A DNA stretch of 64,000 bases from WHSW01 sp963769945 (GTDB lineage Bacteria; Actinomycetota; Thermoleophilia; Solirubrobacterales; 70-9). Numbering within the stretch: position 1 is the stretch's first letter; each line of letters begins with the position of its first letter. A program made the translations under genes and the position numbers. Location of the stretch: NCBI GenBank assembly GCA_963769945.1, contig CAVYOA010000013.1:1-64000 (forward strand), given 5' to 3'. The notes below the pieces were generated by a model. The model saw only the letters and a program-made list of their open reading frames with translations. It searched no databases and was not told where the DNA came from. This document shows, in pieces, positions 54,490 through 63,938 of the stretch.

Positions 54490-55810
54490 CGCGCGAAAGC
54501 AGATCGGCGTAGGTCTCGCGGCGCACGACGAGCCGGGCCTCACCGTCTTTGCAGAAAACCACGGGGGGACGACGAACGGCGTTGTAGTTGTTGGCCATCG
54601 CGTGACCGTAGGCGCCCGTCGCCGGGGTGACGAGTACGTCTCCGGGTCGCGGACGGGGGAGCTCGACATCGCGGATGAGGACGTCGCTGGACTCGCAGTG
54701 CATGCCGGCGATCGAGACTGTTGTCTCGGGTGCATCAGCTGCGCGGTTGGCAAGCAGCGCCTCGTAGCGAGCGCCGTAGAGCATCGGGCGCAGATTGTCG
54801 GACATGCCGCCATCGACCGCGACGTATGTGCGGACCCCGGGAATCTCCTTCACCGTGCCGACCGTATACGCCGTCACCCCCGCGTTACCTGTGAGCGAAC
54901 GCCCCGGCTCGATCAGGATCCGCGGCACCGGGCTGAAGACACGCTCGACTCCGCGCACCTTGGTCTCGACGTAGGACTCGATCGACGGCGGCTCGTCAGC
55001 CGACGTGTACGCGATCCCGAGCCCGCCGCCGATGTTGAGCATCCGGCAATCCTCGCCGGCGAGTCCGGCGAGCGCCTCGATCGCCCTGACGTAGGGCTCG
55101 AGCTCGAAGATCTGCGAGCCGATGTGCGCGTGCAGCCCGACGAGACGCAGCCATCTCGATTCGCGAACCGCTGCGACCGCCCGCGCGGCCAGGCCGTCTT
55201 CGAGGCCAAAGCCGAACTTTGAGTCGAGCTGGCCGGTCTGGATGTGCGAGTGGGTCTCGGGCTCGACCCCCGGGGTTACCCGGATCAATACATCTTGGCC
55301 GCGGCCGGCCTCGGCACAGATTGCATCGAGACGGCTGATCTCGTCGAAGGAGTCGCAGATGATGTGGCCGACGTTGGCCTCGATCGCGTAGCGCAGTTCG
55401 GCGGCGCTCTTGTTGTTGCCGTGCATGTGGATGCGGGCCGGCTCGAAGCCCGCTGCCAAAGCGCCGTGCAGCTCGCCGCCAGAAGCGACGTCTACCGATA
55501 GGCCCTCTTCGGCAAAAAGCGAGTAGATCGCGGTGATCGGGGCCGCTTTGCTCGCGAAGACGACCTCGAAGTCGTCGCTGCGCGCGCGAAAAGCATCGAG
55601 ATAATCGCGGGCGCGCGCGCGCAGGTCGTCCTCGCAGTAGATGTATGCCGGCGTGCCGAAACGCTCGACCACCGCGGGGACATCGCATCCGCCCACCTCG
55701 AGATGGCCTGCTTCGTTGACCCGGCTGCCGCGCGGAAACACAGCCGAGCCGCTGACCCCGTCATTTTCAGCGCCACGATGCTGATCGGTTGTCGCTTCGC
55801 CGGCGTTCAT
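54482..55810 (-). CDS. lysA: Diaminopimelate decarboxylase
   Basis: 442 aa, PLP alanine-racemase-fold decarboxylase making L-lysine from meso-DAP. PLP lysine in FEVVFASKAAPITAIYSLFA; GLHAHIGSQIFELEPYVRAI; MLNIGGGLGIAYTS; EPGRSLTGNAGVTAY; active-site CESSDVL and the substrate/PLP tyrosine region GAYGHAMANNYN. An N-terminal polar extension of about 35 residues precedes the domain. Start ATG 55810 chosen; a GTG at 55840 is possible. First gene of the lysA-hom pair. Confidence 0.95.
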   Translation of the reverse strand: MNAGEATTDQHRGAENDGVSGSAVFPRGSRVNEAGHLEVGGCDVPAVVERFGTPAYIYCEDDLRARARDYLDAFRARSDDFEVVFASKAAPITAIYSLFAEEGLSVDVASGGELHGALAAGFEPARIHMHGNNKSAAELRYAIEANVGHIICDSFDEISRLDAICAEAGRGQDVLIRVTPGVEPETHSHIQTGQLDSKFGFGLEDGLAARAVAAVRESRWLRLVGLHAHIGSQIFELEPYVRAIEALAGLAGEDCRMLNIGGGLGIAYTSADEPPSIESYVETKVRGVERVFSPVPRILIEPGRSLTGNAGVTAYTVGTVKEIPGVRTYVAVDGGMSDNLRPMLYGARYEALLANRAADAPETTVSIAGMHCESSDVLIRDVELPRPRPGDVLVTPATGAYGHAMANNYNAVRRPPVVFCKDGEARLVVRRETYADLLSRDV

Positions 55811-55855
55811 GGGCGAGGCATTGTGACGGGACCGAGCCACCGAGCGCCGACGGCG

Positions 55856-55948
55856 CTAGATGGTTGATTCCGAATTGTCGTGCGCTCGGGGGCGGACGGT
55901 GCCCGTGCGTCATCCGGGCGTGCGATGAATTTGGAATCGATCATCTAG
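55856..55948 (+). other. Long RNA hairpin element upstream of the alpha/beta hydrolase
   Basis: The first 21 bases from 55856 (CTAGATGGTTGATTCC...) pair without interruption with the last 21 (...GGAATCGATCATCTAG) if three G-U pairs are allowed. Inner arms CGCTCGG and CCGGGCG pair too, and ACGG-TGC-CCGT caps the loop. All three non-Watson-Crick pairs are G-U on the plus-strand RNA but would be C-A on the minus strand. It ends 1 nt before the GTG at 55950. A plus-strand regulatory hairpin or a MITE-like element. Confidence 0.6.
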
Positions 55949-55949
55949 C

Positions 55950-56693
55950 GTGCGCGAGCTGATGAGCAGACGCTGGTTACCGGCTCCCCGTCTGCCGGAC
56001 ACGAGCTCCGAGCATGAGGGCCGGCCCTACCTACTGTGGTTGCCGGAGTCGCAACCGCCGTGGCCCGCCATGGTGATCATCCACGGTGCCGGCTCGCAGA
56101 AGTCCAACCACGCCGACTTTGCCCGCGCCTGCGCTGCCAACGGCTGGGCAGCGCTTGCCTACGACCAGCGCGGCCACGGTGAGTCCCGCGACGAGATGTC
56201 GGCGGCCGCGGTCACCGACGCGCAGCGCATGTGTCGCCTGCTGGCTGCCCAGCACGGAGTGGATCCCGGGCGCATCTGCGTTCGCGGCTCCAGCATGGGC
56301 GGCTTCATCGCGATCCACGCGGCGGCAACGTCCGCTGAGATCGCCGGGGTGATCGCCATCTGCCCGGCGGGTGAGGAACATCTGCTGCGTGGGCTGCGCC
56401 AAAAGACTCTGGAGATTCGCGCCGGTGCCGAAGCACGGGCGGATCTCACGGCATGGCTTCAAGAACACGACCTGCGCGACGCCGTCGAGCGGATGGCGCC
56501 AAAGCCGCTGATCTTGATCCACGCCGTCGGCGATGAGCGCATTCCCAGCGAGTTCTCCGAGCAGCTGTACGCTCGCGCAGCTGAGCCGCGAAAGCTTGTC
56601 TTGCTCCCGGGAGGCCACCATCGCTCGGCTCAACACGACGCAGAGCTGCAGGGGATGGCGTTGCGGTGGATGACGCGGGCGCTGAAAAGCTGA
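55950..56693 (+). CDS. Alpha/beta hydrolase (serine hydrolase)
   Basis: 247 aa. Oxyanion region VIIHGAGSQKSNHADFARAC, strand/turn YDQRGHGES, nucleophile elbow RGSSMGGFIAI (serine in GSSMG), acid in VGDERIPSEFSEQL and catalytic histidine in LPGGHHRSAQHD. A complete catalytic triad is therefore visible. The protein resembles dienelactone-hydrolase/BAAT-like short hydrolases. No signal peptide. The start may be GTG 55950 or ATG 55962; the former abuts the long hairpin element. Substrate unknown. Confidence 0.85.
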   Translation: MRELMSRRWLPAPRLPDTSSEHEGRPYLLWLPESQPPWPAMVIIHGAGSQKSNHADFARACAANGWAALAYDQRGHGESRDEMSAAAVTDAQRMCRLLAAQHGVDPGRICVRGSSMGGFIAIHAAATSAEIAGVIAICPAGEEHLLRGLRQKTLEIRAGAEARADLTAWLQEHDLRDAVERMAPKPLILIHAVGDERIPSEFSEQLYARAAEPRKLVLLPGGHHRSAQHDAELQGMALRWMTRALKS

Positions 56694-57350
56694 GCGTCGG
56701 CGAACGCTGGAAGATCTACTCGCTGGAGTTCGCCGAGGTCGGCCAACTGGCCGGGCAGGTCTGCGGCCCGCCCTTCCACGTCGGGTGCGCCAACGACGCT
56801 GCCGAGATCGCTGACTGCATCGTCGACTGCGCCGGTGACTTCAGTCGCTCCGCCGACCGGCAGATCGGAGCCAATCCCGGCTCCGGGGTTGTCAACGCCC
56901 TCAGCCGGTCCCCCGACCGCCCCGGTGGAGGAGCCGCCGCTGCCGATCGCAGCCCACTGGCGCATCCGGGGCAGATGGCGCCACGGCGGCGGGGCTGTCA
57001 GCGCCACTGGAGGCGGCAGCAGCCTCACTGCCTGGAGCATCGGCCTCGCCGGCAGGGCCGGGCGCGGGGGCGATCGCCGTGGATGCGGCGGACGTTTGCT
57101 CGACAGCCGCGGGCGCCGCCGAAAGTGCTGAGACAGCCGCTTCCGGGGAACCGGTCTCGATCACCACGTCGGGGGCAGCGCCGTCGTCATCCCCCAGCGG
57201 AACGCCGTTGAACCCCACGTAAGCCGCCAGTGCCGCGAACACGATTACAGCGCCGGCGATCAGCGCCGCCGTCGCCGAGCCACCCGCTAGGTAAGCGCGA
57301 AGGTTGAAGTTTCTGCCCCTCGGGGGCTGATCGTTCGCGACGGTCTGCAT
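56630..57350 (-). pseudogene. Single-pass membrane protein, Ala/Pro-rich, one frameshift
   Basis: N-terminus ANDQPPRGRNFNLRAYLAGG, one helix (ATAALIAGAVIVFAALAAYV), then a low-complexity Ala/Pro/Glu region. Near 56955 the frame shifts to IGSGGSSTGAVGGPAEGVDN, followed by VTGAVDDAVSDLGSVVGAPD and a short tail. The combined 721 nt is one over a multiple of three. The 3' end overlaps the convergent hydrolase gene by 64 bp, so the true end is uncertain. GAGGAG lies 2 nt before the ATG. Function unknown; outside-facing by inference. Confidence 0.5.
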
Positions 57351-57429
57351 TGCTCCTCGATGCCGAAGCGCGCACCGGGCGCTTCACGGTGCCATCGCTA
57401 TAGAGAGTACGCGACTTCAGTTACGCGAG

Positions 57430-58602
57430 CTAGAGGTATCCGAGCGGATCTACCGCTGCGCCGTTGATCCGGATCTCGAAGTGCAGGTGATCGCCGAAGC
57501 AGCTGCCCGTGCAGCCGACGTAGCCGATCACCTCACCCTGAGCGACGCTGGCGCCGACGCTCGTCGCGAAGCTCGACTGATGGGCATAGCAGGACGAAAG
57601 ACCGCCGCCGTGATCGACGCAGGTGTAGTTGCCGTAGCCCGACGTCGGCGCGGCGAGCACGACGTTGCCGGCCTTGACCGCGCGAATTGGCGTGCCCGAC
57701 GGCACCGCGATGTCGATGCCCTCGTGCATCCGCCCCCAGCGAGGCCCATACGGAGATGTGACGGGACCGTTGACCGGCCAGATGAAGCCCGAGCTGCCGC
57801 CCTGGATCGGCCCGGCTGGAAGCGGCGCCACGGTCGAGGACTCGGGTGAGGTAGCCGCCTGCAGCTGAGCCTGGATGTCGTCCTGGATGTCGCCGATATC
57901 GCCTTCGAGACGCTCGATGTCGGTGCGCACGCTGTCGAGCGCGACCGCTTTTTGGTCGCGCACCGCGGCAAGCTCGGCTTCGCGAGCTTCGAGCTGGATC
58001 CGGGTGCGCTCGAGCTCTGCCTTTTTCGCCGCGATCTCGTCGCGCGCGTCCTCGATTCGAGCGATGGTGTCGCGGCTTTCGTCGCGCAGGCCGCGCACGC
58101 GGCCGACGATTGCAGCGTCCTGATCTTGGATCCGTTGCAGGTACTCGTAGCGAGAGAGGAGATCGTCGAAGCCGTCGGACTCGAGCATCACCGTGAGCAC
58201 GTCCGGCTCGCCGGAGCGATAAATCGAGACGAGGCGGTTGCGCAGGACACCGAGCGAGCGATGTAGCTGACCGGCAAGGCTTTCCAGACGCTGGCGCTCG
58301 GACCGAAGGCGTGCCTTGACCTCGTCGAGCTCGGCCTGGACGATGGCCTCGCGATTGCGCAGCACGGCAACTTCGCCCGCCAGTTGATCGACCTGATCGC
58401 TGTAGCGCTCGAGCTCGGTCGAAAGCACCCCGGCCTTGTCCTTTTCGGACTCGAGCGCAGCTTCCTTGGAGTCGAGCTGCGACTGAAGATCCTGACCGCT
58501 GGCGACGCCGACGGCGAGGCTGACTGCGACCAGCAGGCAGGCTGACGCGAGCGCGAAAAGCGCTCGAAGGCGATTGCTGAAAGTCAGATTGTCGACGTTC
58601 AT
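57430..58602 (-). CDS. Secreted M23 peptidoglycan hydrolase with coiled coil (EnvC/CwlO-like)
   Basis: 390 aa. Signal peptide (LRALFALASACLLVAVSLAV, cut near VASGQ), two long coiled-coil stretches (about 38-125 and 165-245), a linker, then an M23 LytM domain (about 270-390). The zinc ligands are complete: HEGIDIAVPSGTPI (HxxxD) and GDHLHFEIRINGA (HxH). The coiled coil plus LytM layout is that of EnvC/CwlO-type septal hydrolases, which in other bacteria are controlled by FtsEX, also present in this window. Expression is probably controlled by the c-di-AMP riboswitch upstream. Confidence 0.92.
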   Translation of the reverse strand: MNVDNLTFSNRLRALFALASACLLVAVSLAVGVASGQDLQSQLDSKEAALESEKDKAGVLSTELERYSDQVDQLAGEVAVLRNREAIVQAELDEVKARLRSERQRLESLAGQLHRSLGVLRNRLVSIYRSGEPDVLTVMLESDGFDDLLSRYEYLQRIQDQDAAIVGRVRGLRDESRDTIARIEDARDEIAAKKAELERTRIQLEAREAELAAVRDQKAVALDSVRTDIERLEGDIGDIQDDIQAQLQAATSPESSTVAPLPAGPIQGGSSGFIWPVNGPVTSPYGPRWGRMHEGIDIAVPSGTPIRAVKAGNVVLAAPTSGYGNYTCVDHGGGLSSCYAHQSSFATSVGASVAQGEVIGYVGCTGSCFGDHLHFEIRINGAAVDPLGYL

Positions 58603-58608
58603 GCTTCG

Positions 58609-58737
58609 TTCGCCTACGGGGTTAGCTGACGGGCTCGCGCTTGAACAAGCGCTAGGTCCGGTTCGATCCGGGCCATTCGCCCCCGAAGGGAGTGGGTCCC
58701 CCGTTCCGCCAGGCTGTGCCCGGCTGGACTCGGCGAA
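58609..58737 (-). ncRNA. Cyclic di-AMP riboswitch (ydaO/yuaA type)
   Basis: Minus-strand leader of the M23 gene. Conserved ydaO-type blocks in order: GAGTCCAGCC, GGCGGAACGGGGGACCCA, TTCGGGGGCGAAT, and the hallmark 3' block CCCGTCAGCTAACCCCG followed by TAGGCGAA. The closing stem TTCGCC/GGCGAA (58737-58732 with 58614-58609) is intact. Seven bases separate it from the ATG at 58602. In actinobacteria this class controls cell-wall hydrolases, usually switching genes off when c-di-AMP is high. Confidence 0.88.
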
Positions 58738-58832
58738 GCTGTCCGCAGGCTAGCAACAGGATGCGGCAGCGGAGCCGGCTTCGCGTCGCAACATGGCCCG
58801 CTGCAACGCAGTTCTCAGGCATAGTTCCCGCG

Positions 58833-60161
58833 GTGCTGAAAAGAATTGGCTCTTTCGTCTCTCGCCCCTTTCGCGCAATGCGAAGGCACAAGCTCGCCGC
58901 GTTGGCAGTGCTCGTTGTCATCGGCGGTGGCGTCGCGCTCGTCCTCGTGGCGAGTGAGGACGGCGGCGAGGAGGACGACCCGACGCTCGCCGCGCCGGCA
59001 CCCGAGGTGATCGTTCGCGAGGTCGCGGTGCCCGAGGACACAGACGATCTCGGCTTTCCCACCTTCGCAACGAAGAACACCACACGCGTTGCCGGGCCGG
59101 ACCCGATCTCCGATGCGGCAGCTGTCGCGCTCGCCGTGTTTCCCTCAACCGGCGGCGTCACCGGCCCCGGTGCGGTGACCTTGGTCGACGTCGGCGACTG
59201 GCAATCCGGGCTCGCCGCCTCGTCGCTGGTCGCCGAGCCAGTCTCGGCTCCGATCCTCGTCACCGAATCTGGCGAGGTCCCGGCGATCACTTCGAGCGCG
59301 CTTCGCGCGCTGGGACCGCAGGGCTCCTCCGAGACGGCAGGACGCCAAGTTTTCACCGTCGGCGCGGCGGCCGCGCCCGAGGGCTTCGACTCGCTTTCCG
59401 TCGACGCCGCCAACGCGGCCGCGCTCGCCGCCGAGATCGAGCAGCTACGTGAGCGCCTCGCCGGGGAGCCCGAGCACATCGTGCTAGTCAGCTCTGACGA
59501 GCCGGCGCTGGCGATGCCCGCAGCAGCTTGGGCGGCTCGCTCGGGCGATCCGGTGCTGTTCGTTCAACGCGAAAGCGTGCCGAAGCCGACCGCGCAGGCG
59601 CTTGAGCGCTACGAGGACGTGCCGGTTTATGTCCTCGGTCCTGAATCGGCAATCGGCGCCGAAGCGATGAAGGAAATCCGCAAGCTCGCGCCCGGCGCAA
59701 CGCGTATCGGTACCGAGGATCCAGCCGAGAACGCGATCGAGTTCGCGCGCTACTCCGATGGCGACTTCGGCTGGAACATCAACGACCCCGGGCATGGCTT
59801 CGTCATCGCCGCGACGACCCGACCGCTGGACGCCGGCGTGGCCTCGCCGCTATCAGCGAGCGGAACCTGGGGTCCGCTGCTGGTGAGCGAGGAGTCAGCA
59901 AGGGTTCCCTCAGCGCTTCGCGGCTACTTGCTCGACCTCAAGCCCGGATACGAGAACGACCCGACTCGGGCCCTCTATAACCACATCTGGCTGGTCGGCG
60001 ACACAAGCGCGCTGTCGGTCGACTTTCAGGCTCAGGTCGACGAGATTGCGGAGGTCGCCCCGGTAACGTCGGGCTCAGGCGGCGAGGACGCACCGGCGCC
60101 GGCGCCGGCGCCCGAGGGCGACCCGACACCGGGACCGGCTGACGACGACTCCAACCGATGA
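58833..60161 (+). CDS. Cell-wall-binding repeat 2-type membrane protein
   Basis: 442 aa. Basic N-terminus and one helix (KLAALAVLVVIGGGVALVLV), an acidic linker, then repeats of the CW_binding_2 (PF04122) type: DAAAVALAVFPSTGGV with VTLVDVGDWQSGLAASSLVA, PVLFVQRESVPKPTAQALER, YEDVPVYVLGPESAIGAEAM and FVIAATTRPLDAGVASPLSA. The tail is Pro/Asp-rich. The GTG start lies 7 nt after CATAGT (58820-58825) with no ribosome site, so a leaderless transcript is likely. It is divergent from the riboswitch-controlled M23 hydrolase; both act at the cell wall. Confidence 0.75.
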   Translation: MLKRIGSFVSRPFRAMRRHKLAALAVLVVIGGGVALVLVASEDGGEEDDPTLAAPAPEVIVREVAVPEDTDDLGFPTFATKNTTRVAGPDPISDAAAVALAVFPSTGGVTGPGAVTLVDVGDWQSGLAASSLVAEPVSAPILVTESGEVPAITSSALRALGPQGSSETAGRQVFTVGAAAAPEGFDSLSVDAANAAALAAEIEQLRERLAGEPEHIVLVSSDEPALAMPAAAWAARSGDPVLFVQRESVPKPTAQALERYEDVPVYVLGPESAIGAEAMKEIRKLAPGATRIGTEDPAENAIEFARYSDGDFGWNINDPGHGFVIAATTRPLDAGVASPLSASGTWGPLLVSEESARVPSALRGYLLDLKPGYENDPTRALYNHIWLVGDTSALSVDFQAQVDEIAEVAPVTSGSGGEDAPAPAPAPEGDPTPGPADDDSNR

Positions 60162-60391
60162 GCGAAAGCGAGCGACCAGATCGACTCTCGGGCCGTGAGA
60201 TCACGGTCGAAGACATTCGCGCGCTGGCCGGGCCCGCGACTCCGCATTTCGCGCTGCAGATCCGAAACCGAATCGAGCGATTGATCGCCGGCTTGCCGGC
60301 CGATCACCCGGCCCGACTCGAGGGCGAGCGCCAGGCCGAGCGACTGACCGCACTAGCGCAGCATTCAGGTGAGCCTCGGGGTAGCCGATGA
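60158..60391 (+). CDS. Small hypothetical protein
   Basis: 77 aa, not recognised: SGREITVEDIRALAGPATPH, FALQIRNRIERLIAGLPADH, PARLEGERQAERLTALAQHS. Predicted helical, charged and cytoplasmic. Its ATG overlaps the stop of the cell-wall-binding gene and its own TGA overlaps the next ATG (both ATGA), so three genes are translationally coupled. It may assist the adjacent methyltransferase or membrane protein; no function can be inferred. Confidence 0.75.
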   Translation: MSESERPDRLSGREITVEDIRALAGPATPHFALQIRNRIERLIAGLPADHPARLEGERQAERLTALAQHSGEPRGSR

Positions 60392-61182
60392 CGACAGCTG
60401 CGAGCGAACCGGCGCAAAGTGCGCTCGAGCGCACTCAGCACCTGCTCGAGCCCGACGCACGGGCGCAGTCGGAAGCGCGGGGCCTGAACGAGGCGGGCTA
60501 TCTCGATTTGCTCGATGGCGAGCTCGAATCGACCGGGCGCACGCAGGATCTGATGGTGACCCGCATTGTGCCGGCGATCTACGAGCGCTACTGGCGCCCG
60601 GCTCTGGGACGAGCGTTCAAGGGCGTCACCGGGCCCGGGATGGCCGAGGAGATAAGGATCGCGCGCCTCTTGCTCGGCCTCGGCGAGGGCGACAACGTTC
60701 TCGACGTCGCCTGCGGTCCGGGGAACTTCTCCCGCGAGTTCGCCCGCGCCGTCGGCCCCGGAGGTCTCGTGGTCGGTATCGACGCCTCGCGCACGATGCT
60801 CGAACGCGGCGGCGAGGAGCTACGCCAGGCGCAAACCTCGAACTTGGCCCTGATCCGAGGTGACGCCACAGCGCTTCCGTTCGGTGATGGAAGCTTTGAC
60901 GGCGCCTGCTGCTTCGCGGCTCTGCACCTCTTTCCCGATCCTTTCGGCGCGCTTGACGAGATGGCCCGCGTCCTACGCCCGGGCGGTCGTATCGCACTGA
61001 TGACGTCTGTCCGTCGCGAGCTCACGCTGAAGCCATTGAAGCCGCTGCTCGAGCGCGCCAGCGGCATGCAGATCTTCGAGGGCGACGAGATCGTCGCCGC
61101 GCTGGAGCAGCGTGGCTTCACCGGTATCCACCGCCGGCTTTCGGGCCTGGTCCAGTTCGTCGGCGGGCGCTTGGCGGCGTAG
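60388..61182 (+). CDS. SAM-dependent class I methyltransferase
   Basis: 264 aa. After about 85 N-terminal residues (YERYWRPALGRAFKGVTGPG) comes the Rossmann core: VLDVACGPGNFSREFARAVG (motif I), VVGIDASRTMLERG, GDATALPFGDGSFDGACCFA, ALDEMARVLRPGGRIALMTS and a UbiE-like tail LLERASGMQIFEGDEIVAAL. It resembles methyltransferase-11 family enzymes. The substrate is unknown; the operon context (cell-wall-binding membrane protein) suggests an envelope molecule, which is inference. Confidence 0.85.
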   Translation: MTTAASEPAQSALERTQHLLEPDARAQSEARGLNEAGYLDLLDGELESTGRTQDLMVTRIVPAIYERYWRPALGRAFKGVTGPGMAEEIRIARLLLGLGEGDNVLDVACGPGNFSREFARAVGPGGLVVGIDASRTMLERGGEELRQAQTSNLALIRGDATALPFGDGSFDGACCFAALHLFPDPFGALDEMARVLRPGGRIALMTSVRRELTLKPLKPLLERASGMQIFEGDEIVAALEQRGFTGIHRRLSGLVQFVGGRLAA

Positions 61183-61223
61183 CCACTGGCGGCGGACCGT
61201 TAACGGCACCACCGTGTGTCTTC

Positions 61224-61727
61224 TTACCCGGCAGAAAAACCGCACTCGATGGAGCCGTAGCGCTCTGCCAGCCGCTGCGCCTTGCGCAGGCTCGGCGGCG
61301 GCCCGTCGGCAAGCGCGCGTGGGTCGGCCTCGATCTCTGCGATTCCCTGCTCGGTTGCCGCGAGGATCGCCTCGACCGCATCCTCATCACCTTCGGGCAC
61401 TGCAATCGCGCTGATCGCGCGCACCTCGGTCTCCAGCGCCGGCACCGCAACCTCCAGGGCGACGCGCTCGACCTCGGCCGGATCGAGCCCCCCCTTCTCG
61501 GCGAGCAGGTCGTCCGCCGCTGCCTCGATCTGCTGCTCGGCCGAAAGGCAAATCCGATCCGCCTCAGTCAGAAACTCGACCTTCGTCTGCGGCCGGGAGA
61601 CACCAGCTGCGAAGCCCTCGTCAGCCTCCTCTTCATCGCCCCCATCCGGCCACAGCCGGCCCAATACGACCGGCAGCAATAGAGACGTGGCAGACCAACG
61701 AGGCGGCGAAGGGCGGCGACCGCTCAC
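61224..61727 (-). CDS. Secreted helical protein, unknown function
   Basis: 167 aa. The GTG at 61727 has GGAAG 6 nt upstream. A signal-like segment (WSATSLLLPVVLGRLWPDGG) precedes a conserved-looking helical domain: KVEFLTEADRICLSAEQQIE, ALEVAVPALETEVRAISAIA, VPEGDEDAVEAILAATEQG and AQRLAERYGSIECGF, with two cysteines probably paired. I have seen this plan (EADRIC ... PPEGDE ... AREYGxxxC) in Thermoleophilia lipoproteins. As written there is no lipobox, though another frame here reads AGCG, so small indels may hide one. In the raw frame it is fused to the thiolase; that fusion is an artefact. Confidence 0.6.
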   Translation of the reverse strand: MSGRRPSPPRWSATSLLLPVVLGRLWPDGGDEEEADEGFAAGVSRPQTKVEFLTEADRICLSAEQQIEAAADDLLAEKGGLDPAEVERVALEVAVPALETEVRAISAIAVPEGDEDAVEAILAATEQGIAEIEADPRALADGPPPSLRKAQRLAERYGSIECGFSAG

Positions 61728-61822
61728 AGCGGGCTTCCGCAGGCATGGATGCCGAGGACGGTGCGAGCCTGGATGGCGAAGCGCCCGCTGGAGCGATCGG
61801 CGCCGTCGCCGTCTAGCGAGCC

Positions 61823-63005
<1,183 letters not shown>

Positions 63006-63074
63006 CATCTTCCTCCGGTTTCAGCTTTGGTCAAGTCAGCTTGTGGTGCGACGAACTGAGGGTACCCGCCAGCC

Positions 63075-63938
63075 TCAGCCGCGCGTTGCCTCTGACTCCG
63101 CGACACCGGGCGGAGTCCAGCCAGGGCCCTTGAACACGACTCCAAGCTTGTCGCGAATGCGCGGTGCTCGCTTGATGTCGTGCCACATCGCGACGTACTC
63201 GTGGAAGGCGACCCGCACCGGGCGGAAGGTGCGCAGCTGGGTCGTGAGCCCGTAACGCACCCGCTCTCCCTCGGGCGCAAAGCTGCCGAACATGCGATCC
63301 CAGATGATCAGGATGCCGCCGTAGTTCTTGTCGAGATACTGCTCGTTGACTCCGTGGTGTACGCGGTGGTGAGAGGGCGTGTTGAGCACGAACTCGAGCG
63401 GGCGCGGCAGCTTTCGGATGCGCTCGGTGTGGATCCAGAACTGATAGATCAGCGACCACGCCTGGGCCAGCAGCACCATCCACGGCTCGAAGCCGACAGC
63501 CGGCAACCACAGCCAGAACGGCAGGTACGTCATCGGCACCCAGGTCTGGCGCAACGCCGTCGAGAGGTTGTAGTGCTGGCTTGAGTGGTGGACGACGTGG
63601 CTGGCCCAGAAGGCGCGGCTTTCGTGCGAGACACGGTGAAACCAGTAGTAGGAGAAGTCGTCGGCGAAGAACAGCAGCACCCACACCCACCAGTCACCGG
63701 GGTCGAGGCGCAGCGGCGTCAGCGCATAGATCGCCGCATACAGAGCCAACACCGCGAACTTCCAGACGAAGTTGATCGCGACGTTTCCCAGCCCCATCGT
63801 CAGGCTGGTACGAGTGTCCCGCGACTCGAACCCGACCAGCCCCTCGTTGTGCTCCTCGCCCAGGTGCCGGTAGGCCAGGTACTCGAGTACGAGCAGCAGG
63901 ATGAAGAAGGGAACGGCGTAGTACAGAACCTCGGCCAT
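63075..63938 (-). CDS. Sterol desaturase/fatty acid hydroxylase family protein
   Basis: 287 aa, four or more helices with the di-iron histidine boxes HRVSH (YYWFHRVSHESRAFW), HVVHHSS and HHRVHHG (FVLNTPSHHRVHHGVNEQYL), plus H in IYQFWIHTERI. This is the fatty-acid-hydroxylase superfamily (sterol desaturase, carotene or alkylglycerol hydroxylase-like). It probably oxidises a membrane lipid. The N-terminal helix is VLYYAVPFFILLLVLEYLAY. It lies 67 bp upstream of the thiolase on the same strand. The last 60 bp of the window beyond its start hold no visible gene. Confidence 0.88.
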   Translation of the reverse strand: MAEVLYYAVPFFILLLVLEYLAYRHLGEEHNEGLVGFESRDTRTSLTMGLGNVAINFVWKFAVLALYAAIYALTPLRLDPGDWWVWVLLFFADDFSYYWFHRVSHESRAFWASHVVHHSSQHYNLSTALRQTWVPMTYLPFWLWLPAVGFEPWMVLLAQAWSLIYQFWIHTERIRKLPRPLEFVLNTPSHHRVHHGVNEQYLDKNYGGILIIWDRMFGSFAPEGERVRYGLTTQLRTFRPVRVAFHEYVAMWHDIKRAPRIRDKLGVVFKGPGWTPPGVAESEATRG

